Below, piece by piece: positions 44,766 to 52,125 of a DNA stretch of 64,000 bases (positions within the stretch are counted from its first letter, which is position 1; each line of letters starts with the position of its first letter). A model generated the notes under the pieces. That model did not search any database. It was not told where the DNA came from and saw only the letters and a program-made list of their open reading frames with translations. Source of the DNA: Pseudonocardia sp. 73-21 (GTDB lineage: Bacteria > Actinomycetota > Actinomycetes > Mycobacteriales > Pseudonocardiaceae); contig NZ_MKVV01000098.1 in the NCBI RefSeq assembly GCF_001899645.1, positions 125,489 to 189,488 on the forward strand, read 5' to 3'. The position numbers were made by a program, and so were the translations under genes.

Positions 44766-45263
44766 ATGGCCGCCCACTACGACGAGACGGCGCCCGCGGC
44801 GCGCGGCGGCACGCCGTCCCCGCAGGTCGACGTGGCCCGACTGTGGTCCGGGGGAGTCGCCACCGCGATCGTGGCCGCCCTCCTGGGACTGGTCGGGGTG
44901 CTGGTCGTGCGCGCCGTGTTCAAGCTCGTCGGCTACACCGCGGGCGGTTCGTCCTTCGACAACGCGGGCACGGTGGTGCTGTGCGTGGCGGCGGCGGTCG
45001 CCGCGCTGGCCGGCACCGGGCTGGTCCACCTGCTGCTGCTGGCCACCCCGCGCCCGCTCGCGTACTTCGGCTGGATCGGCGGGCTGCTCACCGCCGTGGC
45101 CGTGCTCCTGCCGTTCATCTCCGGCGGCCCGTTCCCCGTGGAGGCGGCGCACGCGATCATCCACCTCGTGATCGGCCTCGCGATCGGCAGCCTCGTCACC
45201 GGGGCCGCCGCGGCGGCCCTGCGCCCGGCCGGGCCGCCGCGCCGGTCGCCCGGGCTCGGCTAG
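44766..45263 (+). CDS. DUF6069-type four-helix membrane protein
   Basis: Function unknown. The 165-residue protein has a hydrophilic N-terminus (about 25 residues) and four transmembrane segments, approximately 31-52, 70-91, 99-115 and 125-152, with small-residue-rich helices. It resembles actinobacterial DUF6069 proteins. ATG 44766 follows GGACGGAGA. It is followed by the DUF2332 gene after five bases, so probably one transcript. Confidence 0.7.
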   Translation: MAAHYDETAPAARGGTPSPQVDVARLWSGGVATAIVAALLGLVGVLVVRAVFKLVGYTAGGSSFDNAGTVVLCVAAAVAALAGTGLVHLLLLATPRPLAYFGWIGGLLTAVAVLLPFISGGPFPVEAAHAIIHLVIGLAIGSLVTGAAAAALRPAGPPRRSPGLG

Positions 45264-45268
45264 CCGCC

Positions 45269-46390
45269 GTGCCGAGCGCGCGGGACGTCGTGGCCGGGCA
45301 GGCGCGGGCGATCGCGCACGCCTGGTCGCCACCGGGGGCCCCGGAGGGCTGGTGGCTCACGGCGGCCACGTTCGCGGCGATCGCCGAGCACGACGAGCTG
45401 CTCGACCTCGCCGTCGCGGTCCCGTCCGACCGGCTGCCCCCACTGCTGCTGGCCGCGGCCGTCGGGTACCTCGCCCCGGGCACCGCGCTCGGGCGGCACT
45501 ACCCGCGACCCGGTGGGCCGCAGCCGCCGCGCGACCCCGGGTTCGGCGCCGAGCTGGCCGCGTTCGCCCGCGAGCACGCCCCCGCGTTGGCCGCCCTGTG
45601 CGCGGGGCACCGCTACCAGATGAACGAGGTGGGCCGCTGCGCCGACGTCCTCCCGGTGCTCGCCACGATCGCCGCCGGGGACCACCGGCCGCTCGCCGTC
45701 GTCGACCTCGGCACCGGGGCGGGCCTGACGTTGGGGCTGGACCGCTACCACTACACCTACCTCGCCCCCGACGGCTCGACGCGCTCGGTCGGCGACCCCG
45801 CGTCGCCGGTGCGGCTGGAGTGCCCGGTCCGCACGGGTGCACCCCCCGTTCCCGCGGCGGTGCCGGTGGTCGTGGACCGGGTCGGCGTCGATGTCGAGCC
45901 GCTCGACCTCGGTGATCCGGCCACGCACGCGTGGCTCGCCGCGTGCGTCCCACCGGAGGCCGGGGCCGTCACCCGGTTCGCGGCCGCGGCCGAGCTGGCC
46001 CGGGAGAACCCCGCCCGGTCGGTGCGGGGCGACCTGCTCGCCGTGCTCACCGACGTCGTCGCGTCGATCCCGCCGGACGTGCTGCCCTGCCTGGTGGACA
46101 CCTACGTGCACGTGTTCCTGCCACCCGCGGACCTCGAGCGGTTCGACCGCCTCCTGGACGGGCTCGGCCGCGACGTCGAGTGGGTGTCGGTGGATCCGCT
46201 CGTGCCGCTGGGCCCCGAGGGCAGCCGCACGGTGCAGGGCCTGGACGTGCCGCCGGAGTGGGTCGCGGACAACCGCGACGGCGGGGTGTTCGGCGTGGTC
46301 GGCCGCGTCTCGGTCCGCGACGGCGTGCGCACCGGCACGGTGCTCGGCCGCGCGCACCCCGGGGCGGCGTGGCTCGATTGGACGGGCTGA
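45269..46390 (+). CDS. DUF2332 family protein
   Basis: The 373-residue soluble protein matches the actinobacterial DUF2332 family: AREHAPALAALCAGHRYQMN, NEVGRCADVLPVLATIAAGD, then VVDLGTGAGLTLGLDRYHY, which resembles a SAM-binding motif I, and a C-terminal half with VDTYVHVFLPPADLERFDRL. A methyltransferase-like fold is possible, but function is unknown. GTG 45269 begins six bases after the DUF6069 stop codon. It ends two bases before the transporter start. Confidence 0.82.
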   Translation: MPSARDVVAGQARAIAHAWSPPGAPEGWWLTAATFAAIAEHDELLDLAVAVPSDRLPPLLLAAAVGYLAPGTALGRHYPRPGGPQPPRDPGFGAELAAFAREHAPALAALCAGHRYQMNEVGRCADVLPVLATIAAGDHRPLAVVDLGTGAGLTLGLDRYHYTYLAPDGSTRSVGDPASPVRLECPVRTGAPPVPAAVPVVVDRVGVDVEPLDLGDPATHAWLAACVPPEAGAVTRFAAAAELARENPARSVRGDLLAVLTDVVASIPPDVLPCLVDTYVHVFLPPADLERFDRLLDGLGRDVEWVSVDPLVPLGPEGSRTVQGLDVPPEWVADNRDGGVFGVVGRVSVRDGVRTGTVLGRAHPGAAWLDWTG

Positions 46391-46392
46391 GC

Positions 46393-47297
46393 GTGGCCCC
46401 CGACCCGGACGGCCGGGCGCTGCTGATCTCCGTGTGGGCGTCGGTGGCGTTCGCCGTGCTGGCGCTGGTCTGGGGTCTGGCCACGGGCTCGCAGCTGATC
46501 GTGTTCGACGGGCTGTACTCGTTCGCCGGCGTCGGGCTGTCGCTGCTCGCCGTCCTGGCGCTGCGGACCGCCCGCAAGGGCCCCGACGAGCGCTACCCGT
46601 GGGGCCGCGAGGTGTGGGAGCCGCTCACGGTGGTGGTCAAGGCCGCCGCGATCGCCGGTCTGTGCCTGTACGCGCTGGTCGGCGGCGTGGGGGAGATCCT
46701 CGCCGGCGGCCGGGACGTCGAGGTCGGGTGGGCGCTGGCCTACGGCGTGGTCGCCACGCTCGGCGGCGTCGCGGTGTCGCTGGTGCTGCGGCGCCGCAGC
46801 CGGGCGGCTCCGACCTGGTGCGCGCCGAGGCGGCCGAGTGGACGGGTGACACCCTGCTCTCGCTCGGTGTGCTGGCCGGGTTCGTGCTGGCGTTCGTGCT
46901 CGACGCGGTGGGCCGCGGCGACCTGGCCCGCTACGTCGACCCGGCGATGGTCGTGGTGGTCTCCGCGGCGTTCCTGCCGGTGCCCGCCCGGCTGGTGGTC
47001 CGCGGGTTCCGCGAGGTGCTGACGATGTCACCCCCGCCGGAGCTGCTGGGCCGGATCCGCGATGTCGTGGGCGAGGTGGAGGCCGCGCACGGGTTCGCCG
47101 AGTCGTTCGTTCGGGCGTCGAAGGTGGGAGGGCGGCTCGACGTGGAGATCGACTTCGTGCTCGACGACGCCTCGACGGCCCGCACGGTGCACGAGTTCGA
47201 CGGGGTGCGGGCGGAGCTGGAGGCCCGGTTCGCCGAGGAGGAGCTGCCGGTGTCGATGTCGGTCGGTTTCACGGCTGACCGCCGCTGGGCGCTGTAG
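46393..47297 (+). pseudogene. Cation diffusion facilitator, interrupted by a frameshift
   Basis: The N-terminal half (GTG 46393 to about 46805) encodes transmembrane helices including GSQLIVFDGLYSFAGVGLSL, which matches the first CDF metal-site helix, and KGPDERYPWGREVWEPLTV. The C-terminal half continues in another frame from about 46803 with GGSDLVRAEAAEWTGDTLLS (second metal-site helix) and a cytoplasmic domain ending at 47297. The two halves join if one G is added to the GGG run at 46802-46804. This is either a true frameshift mutation, a sequencing or assembly error in a G run, or a programmed -1 shift. Without the fix, no complete transporter is made. Confidence 0.8.
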
Positions 47298-47302
47298 CAC
47301 GA

Positions 47303-47825
47303 TGATCATCGTTCACGCTGATCACGGAGGGCCGCGCGAATCCCGCGCCGGTGGGACGCTGAGGTGCCGATCATGGCGTCGAGCCCGGCCAGCGCTCCCG
47401 AAACGACGATCTCCACGGTGATGATCGCCGATCGGGGACGCGGGACCGCCTGCTGGACGGTGGCGGGTCCCGAGCGGCTGATCATGGAGGCCTGTAGCGG
47501 AACGGACGGGTGAACGCTGTCGGCCGCAACTCCTCGCCCAGCCCCCGGCGCGAGGGGTGCGGTGGCCGCCGATCACGGTTGGCCGGTGCGCGGGGTGATC
47601 GCGTCCGTCCGCACGAATCTGCCCCGCGGGGGGCGCTGAGGTGCGAACCGCGCCGATCATGGTCGCCGGGCCTACCCTGTGATCGCATCCCGTCGCACGA
47701 GTCCGCCCGGTGGGGGCGCCGCGCGGCTCGTGCCGATCATGAACGGCCGGTGCCCCGGATGATCGCGTTCCTCCGCACGGCATCGTCCTCGGCAGGGCGA
47801 CAACGTGCGACGAAGCCGATCATGG
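47303..47825. repeat. Array of GATCATG-headed intergenic repeats
   Basis: GATCAYSG-like headers occur at 47319, 47369, 47480, 47571, 47655, 47735 and 47818; the last intervals are 91, 84, 80 and 83 bases. Units share a GTGATCGCGTCC segment and a TCCGCACGA...GGGGGCGC core. The 535-base gap between the CDF gene and the ABC permease contains no gene that I can see. Confidence 0.75.
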
Positions 47826-47832
47826 TGGCGAG

Positions 47833-48624
47833 CTAGCGGAGGCGGACCGCCCGGACGGCGATGCCGCCCGCCACCACCGTCCACCCGACGAGCACGAGCA
47901 CCGGCGTGAGACCCGGCCCCGTACCTGTGGCCAGCGCCGTGCGCAGGCCCTCGGCCAGCGCACCGCTGGGCAGGTACTGCGCCACGGCCCCGATCGCGCC
48001 GGGCAGCTGACCCACCGGGATCACGATGCCCCCGGCCAGCAGCAGCACGAACCACACCAGGTTGGCGACGGCGAGGGTGACATCCGCGCGCAGCGTGCCG
48101 CCCACGAGGATCCCCAGCGACCCGAACGCCGCGACGCCCAGCAGCACCAGCAGCACGGCCCACCCGATGCCGGCCGCGGCGGGCCGCCAGCCCAGCGCGA
48201 CCGCGATCGCGACGAGGATCACCATCTGCACGACGACCACACCGAGCATCGCGACGAGCCGGCCCGCCACGAGCAGCCAGCGGGGCAGCGCGGTGGCGGC
48301 CAGCCGCCGGATCACGCCGTAGCGGCGGTCGAAGCCCAGTGCGATGGCCTGCCCGGTGAACGCCGTGGACATCACAGCCAGGGCGAGCACCCCCGGCGCC
48401 ACCGTCGCGACCCGGGGTTCGGGCAGCGGCACGATGCCCAGCAGCGTGAGCCCGACGAGCAGCACCACCGGGATCAGCAGCGTGAGCAGCACCTGCTCGC
48501 CGTTGCGCAGCGCCAGCCGCATCTCGACGCCCGACTGGGCCGCGAGCATCCGCAACGGCCGCCCGGCGCCGGCGTCCGGGGTGAAGGTGCCGGGGTCGAA
48601 CCGCGTCCCATGATCGGAGGTCAC
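47833..48624 (-). CDS. ABC-2 type transporter permease
   Basis: Membrane subunit of 263 residues, with six hydrophobic segments, for example VLLTLLIPVVLLVGLTLLG, WLLVAGRLVAMLGVVVVQMV, AVLLVLLGVAAFGSLGILVG and ANLVWFVLLLAGGIVIPVGQ, the last being the ABC-2 signature region. GTG 48624 overlaps the ATPase stop (GTGA). It corresponds to Rv1457c in M. tuberculosis. The exported substrate is unknown. Confidence 0.9.
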   Translation of the reverse strand: MTSDHGTRFDPGTFTPDAGAGRPLRMLAAQSGVEMRLALRNGEQVLLTLLIPVVLLVGLTLLGIVPLPEPRVATVAPGVLALAVMSTAFTGQAIALGFDRRYGVIRRLAATALPRWLLVAGRLVAMLGVVVVQMVILVAIAVALGWRPAAAGIGWAVLLVLLGVAAFGSLGILVGGTLRADVTLAVANLVWFVLLLAGGIVIPVGQLPGAIGAVAQYLPSGALAEGLRTALATGTGPGLTPVLVLVGWTVVAGGIAVRAVRLR

Positions 48625-49556
48625 TGTCTGAGCTCCTTGCCCGTCAGTTCCAGGAACACGTCCTCCAGGCTGCGCCGCGCCACCTGCACGTCGTCGGCCA
48701 GCGCGCCCTGCTGGGCGCACCACGCGGTGATCGTGGAGAGCACCGACGGGTCGATGCGCCCCTGCACGAGGTAGCGGCCCGACTTCGTCTCCGCGGCGCG
48801 GTAGTCGGCGGGCAGCGAGGCGGCCAGGCCGTCGAGGTCCATGCCGGGCTTGGCCCGGAACCGCAGCTCGCGCTGCTGGCCGCCCGACGTCAGCGCCATC
48901 GGGCTGCCGTGTGCCACGACCTTGCCGTGGTCGACGATCACCACGTCGTCGGCCAGCGCCTCGGCCTCCTCCATGAGGTGCGTGGTGAGCAGCACGGCCA
49001 CCCCGTCGCGGCGCAGCGCCTCGATGAGCTCCCACACCAGCCGGCGCCCCTGCGGGTCCATGCCGGCGGTGGGCTCGTCGAGGAACACCAGCTCCGGGCG
49101 CCCGACCACGGCGCAGGCCAGCGCCAGCCGCTGCTGCTGGCCGCCGGACAGCCGCTTGTAGGGCGTGCGGGCCGCCGAGTCGAGGCCCAGGACCGTGAGC
49201 AGCCACGCCGGGTCGAGCGGGTGGGCGGCGCACGCGGCCACGAGCCGCAGCATCTCGCCCGCGTGCACGCCCGGGTAGGCGCCGCCGCCCTGGGGCATGA
49301 CGCCGATGCGGGCGCGCAGGGCCTCGGGGGCACCGGCGGGGTCGGTGCCGAGCACCCGGATCTCGCCCGCGTCGGCGTCGAGGAAGCCCTCGCAGATCTC
49401 GACGGTGGTGGTCTTGCCCGCGCCGTTCGGGCCGAGCAGTGCGAGCACCGAACCGGCGGGAAGATCCAGATCGAGGCCGTCGACGGCCGTCGTGCGCCCG
49501 AAGCGCTTGACAAGACCCCGGACCGAGACGGCGGGCGGTGCGGGGCGCGAACTCAC
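48621..49556 (-). CDS. ABC transporter ATP-binding protein
   Basis: Nucleotide-binding subunit of 311 residues, partner of the permease just downstream. Walker A is LLGPNGAGKTTTVEICEGF, the Q-loop GVMPQGGGAYPGVHAG, the signature LSGGQQQRLALACAV, Walker B LVFLDEPTAGMDP and the switch TTHLMEEAE. A C-terminal domain of about 90 residues follows. It matches the DrrA/antibiotic-exporter type and Rv1458c in position. Confidence 0.93.
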   Translation of the reverse strand: MSSRPAPPAVSVRGLVKRFGRTTAVDGLDLDLPAGSVLALLGPNGAGKTTTVEICEGFLDADAGEIRVLGTDPAGAPEALRARIGVMPQGGGAYPGVHAGEMLRLVAACAAHPLDPAWLLTVLGLDSAARTPYKRLSGGQQQRLALACAVVGRPELVFLDEPTAGMDPQGRRLVWELIEALRRDGVAVLLTTHLMEEAEALADDVVIVDHGKVVAHGSPMALTSGGQQRELRFRAKPGMDLDGLAASLPADYRAAETKSGRYLVQGRIDPSVLSTITAWCAQQGALADDVQVARRSLEDVFLELTGKELRQ

Positions 49557-49565
49557 CCCGTGATT

Positions 49566-51134
49566 CTAGGAGGGGGTGTGCGCGGACCGCCCGGGCAGGG
49601 CGTCGATGTCGACGCCCTCCTGCCCGTCGAGCTGACGGCGCTGCACGACCAGCACGAGGACCAGGATGATCAGCCCGGCGAAGACGGCCATCGGGAGCTG
49701 GTAGGCGCGGAAGTTGAAGTCGGACCCGGTGGGTGGCTCGACGAGCGCGAGGATCGCGGAGACGGCCAGGAGAGCGCGCCGGTAGCGGGGGAGCGTCTTC
49801 GTGGCGGCGAGGGGGATGAGGCCCCACAGCAGGTACCAGGGGTGCACGACCGGGCCGAGCAGCACGACCGCACCGAGCCCGGCCGCCATGGCGGTGATCG
49901 GGTCGATCCCGCCCTTGAGCGTCTTCCAGAGCAGCACCGCGGTGACGACGGCGGCCGCGGCCAGCCCGATGCCGCGGAACAGCGGCAGGATCGTGTCGGT
50001 GTGGTCGCCGAGACCGCCCAGCACCCCGATCTGGCCGCCGAGCAGCCCGAGATCGGTGGACACCGACATCCAGCTGCGGATCAACCCCGGGACGTCGAGC
50101 GTGGTGGCCCAGCCCAGCCCGACCTCGGGGATCAGCGACATCGGCACGTAGAGCACCAGGGTGACGCCCAGCAGCACCCCCGCGGCGGCCGCGACGTCGA
50201 CGACCCGGCCGCCGCGGCGGCGCGCCATCTCCATGCCGAGGAAACCGAGCACCATCAGGGCCGGCAGCTTCACCGCCGACGCCGCGACGATCAGCGCGGC
50301 CCCGCCCAGGAACCGCGGATCGAGGACCCGATCACCGGCGCGCAGCCCGATCTCCATCCCGGTGAGGAACAGCCCGATCATCAGGGCCTCGTTGTGGATG
50401 CCACTGACCAGGTGGAACAGCACCAGCGGGTTGGCCGCGCCGAGCCACAGGGCGAGCCCGGCGTCGACCCCGCAGCGCTTCGCGATCCGCGGCAGCGCCC
50501 AGACCACCAGCGCGAGCCCGAGCAGGGCCAGCACCCGGTGCAGCAGGATGCCCAGCACGATGTCGTTGCCGGTGAGCGCCGTGATGCCGCGGCCCAGCAT
50601 GAGGAACAGGGGGCCGTACGGGGCGGGGGTGTCACGCCAGATGGTCGGGATGCTGCGTGTGAGCGGGTCGTCGACGCCGAGCGCCTCCGCCGGGCCCAGG
50701 ACGTAGGGGTCGATGCCGCGGGCGAGCGTGGCGCTCTGGGCGAGGTAGCTGTAGACGTCGCGGGAGAACAGGGGTGGCGCGACGGCCAGCGGGACCGTCC
50801 ACATGATCGCGGTGCGGCCGATCTGCGCCAGCGTCGGGGCCGGGGCCACGGCGCCGCGCGAGCGGAGCATCTTGCCCACCCACAGCCAGGACAGGACGAG
50901 CAGGCCGATTCCGGCGTAGGTGACGGCCAGCGAGACGGTGATGTTGCGACCGGGAAGCCCGAGCACGCGGAGGCCGAAAAGCGGGTTGGGCACCGGCAGG
51001 GCGCCCGCCCCCAGTGCGCCGCCGGCCATCATCAACGCGCCGGTGAGCCCGAGTCGCCGCGCGATGCGGCTGGGGTCGCGCGGCGGAGCGGTACGCAGGG
51101 GCGGGGGCGTCTCCTCCAGCTCCGGTGCGACCAT
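49566..51134 (-). CDS. mptB: MptB-type alpha-1,6-mannosyltransferase
   Basis: Polytopic GT-C glycosyltransferase of 522 residues that elongates the mannan core of lipomannan in mycolata using polyprenyl-phosphate mannose (family knowledge). About 12 hydrophobic segments are visible. The GT-C acidic motif lies in the loop LFSRDVYSYLAQSATLARGI, followed by DPYVLGP. VVHPWYLLWGLIPLAA and the C-terminal hydrophilic tail fit the family. Rv1459c has the same position, divergent from sufR. ATG 51134 lacks a Shine-Dalgarno but has TACTCT six bases upstream. Confidence 0.9.
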   Translation of the reverse strand: MVAPELEETPPPLRTAPPRDPSRIARRLGLTGALMMAGGALGAGALPVPNPLFGLRVLGLPGRNITVSLAVTYAGIGLLVLSWLWVGKMLRSRGAVAPAPTLAQIGRTAIMWTVPLAVAPPLFSRDVYSYLAQSATLARGIDPYVLGPAEALGVDDPLTRSIPTIWRDTPAPYGPLFLMLGRGITALTGNDIVLGILLHRVLALLGLALVVWALPRIAKRCGVDAGLALWLGAANPLVLFHLVSGIHNEALMIGLFLTGMEIGLRAGDRVLDPRFLGGAALIVAASAVKLPALMVLGFLGMEMARRRGGRVVDVAAAAGVLLGVTLVLYVPMSLIPEVGLGWATTLDVPGLIRSWMSVSTDLGLLGGQIGVLGGLGDHTDTILPLFRGIGLAAAAVVTAVLLWKTLKGGIDPITAMAAGLGAVVLLGPVVHPWYLLWGLIPLAATKTLPRYRRALLAVSAILALVEPPTGSDFNFRAYQLPMAVFAGLIILVLVLVVQRRQLDGQEGVDIDALPGRSAHTPS

Positions 51135-51140
51135 ACGAGG

Positions 51141-51146
51141 AGAGTA
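51141..51146 (-). promoter_or_regulatory. -10 box for leaderless mptB
   Basis: Minus-strand TACTCT is followed by six bases and ATG 51134. The same GCTACTCTCC context precedes trpB2. Inference from spacing. Confidence 0.45.
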
Positions 51147-51167
51147 GCGAGGGGTGCCGACGTGCCC

Positions 51168-51278
51168 GCCGACACACTCTCTGCCGTGGAGGCGGAATCG
51201 TGCCGCCGACACACTCCTTCCCGTGGAGGCGGAATCGTGCCGCCGACACACTCCTTCCCGTGGAGGCGGAATCGTGAC
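51168..51278. repeat. Three 37-bp tandem repeats upstream of sufR
   Basis: GACACACT begins at 51171, 51208 and 51245, and each unit continues with CCGTGGAGGCGGAATCGTG. The first copy differs slightly (CTCTCTG in place of CCTTCC). The period is not a multiple of three, so the array is not coding. It lies between the mptB promoter and the sufR promoter. Confidence 0.9.
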
Positions 51279-51320
51279 CGCCCTCACCCGAAGGGAGGGC
51301 CGCGTTGCCCCGGCGCGCCA

Positions 51321-51326
51321 TATAAG
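51321..51326 (+). promoter_or_regulatory. -10 box of the suf operon
   Basis: TATAAG, the most AT-rich stretch in the intergenic region, located 13 bases before the sufR start and abutting the operator. It predicts a transcription start inside the operator. Confidence 0.55.
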
Positions 51327-51343
51327 CAACACTGGTGTTGTGA
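51327..51343. promoter_or_regulatory. SufR operator
   Basis: CAACACTGGTGTTG (51327-51340) is an inverted repeat that fits CAAC-N6-GTTG, the SufR site described in cyanobacteria, and the overlapping ACACTGGTGTTGTGA also fits ACACT-N5-TGTGA, described for mycobacterial SufR (both from memory). It overlaps the expected transcription start and the first codon of sufR, so binding of holo-SufR should repress the operon. Confidence 0.75.
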
Positions 51344-52125
51344 AAAGCGGAGAGCAGCTCCCGGAGGTCGGTGCGCACGCGCCGGGCTCCGGCGACGGCG
51401 GCACCCGCGAGGCCGTGGCCCGGCTCCTCATGGAGCAGGGGCCGATCACCGCGGCCGCGGTGGCGTCGGCGCTGGAGCTCTCCGCACCCGCCGTCCGCCG
51501 GCACCTCGACGCCCTGATCGCCGACGGTGAGGCCGAGGCCCGCCAGGCGTCGCACCGGGGCCCCCGGGGCCGCGGCCGACCGGCCCGTCAGTACCTGCTC
51601 ACCGACACCGGCCGCGCCCGTTTCGGGCACGGCTACGACGATCTCGCGGTGGCCGCGCTGCGCTACCTCGCCCGGCACGGCGGCCCCGACGCCGTCGCCG
51701 ACTTCGCGCAGGGCCGCGTCGACGAGATGCTCGGCGACGGCGCCGCGCGCATCCACGCGGCCGACGGCGCCGACGCCCGGGCCGACGTCCTCGCCGACGT
51801 CCTGACGGCGCGCGGCTACGCTGCCCAGACCCGCGAGGCGGGCTCGGGCGTGCAGCTGTGCCAGCACCACTGCCCGGTCGCCCACGTCGCCGCCGAGTTC
51901 CCCGAGCTGTGCGAGGCCGAGACGCACGCGTTCGCGGAGCTGCTCGGCACCCACGTCCAGCGCCTCTCCACCATCGCGCGCGGTGATTCCGCGTGCACCA
52001 CACACGTCCCACCAGCGGCTCCCGAACGCCGGCGGGGTAGCACCACCACCACGATCTCGGGGCTTCGCCCCGTGGCAACGACAATCCCGAGAGGGAGGCA
52101 GTCCGCACATGACGACCGCTCCTGA
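51340..52125 (+). CDS. sufR: Fe-S-sensing repressor SufR
   Basis: Represses the suf operon when its iron-sulfur cluster is intact. The 261-residue protein has a winged helix (GPITAAAVASALELSAPAVR, RHLDALIADGEAEARQ), the GRGRPARQYLLTDTGRARFG wing typical of DeoR/SufR-like proteins, and three C-terminal cysteines Cys174, Cys178 and Cys191 (C-x3-C-x12-C in QLCQHHCPVAH and FPELCEAE) for cluster binding. GTG 51340 lies at the end of the operator. The last 50 or so residues are unconserved and the frame runs 17 bases into sufB. Confidence 0.92.
   Translation: MKSGEQLPEVGAHAPGSGDGGTREAVARLLMEQGPITAAAVASALELSAPAVRRHLDALIADGEAEARQASHRGPRGRGRPARQYLLTDTGRARFGHGYDDLAVAALRYLARHGGPDAVADFAQGRVDEMLGDGAARIHAADGADARADVLADVLTARGYAAQTREAGSGVQLCQHHCPVAHVAAEFPELCEAETHAFAELLGTHVQRLSTIARGDSACTTHVPPAAPERRRGSTTTTISGLRPVATTIPRGRQSAHDDRS

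Noticed and set aside
47298..47832. Protein-coding gene in the 535-base gap
   Set aside because: Frames of up to about 150 codons exist but consist of degenerate repeat units whose spacing (80-91 bp) does not keep frame; no family likeness.
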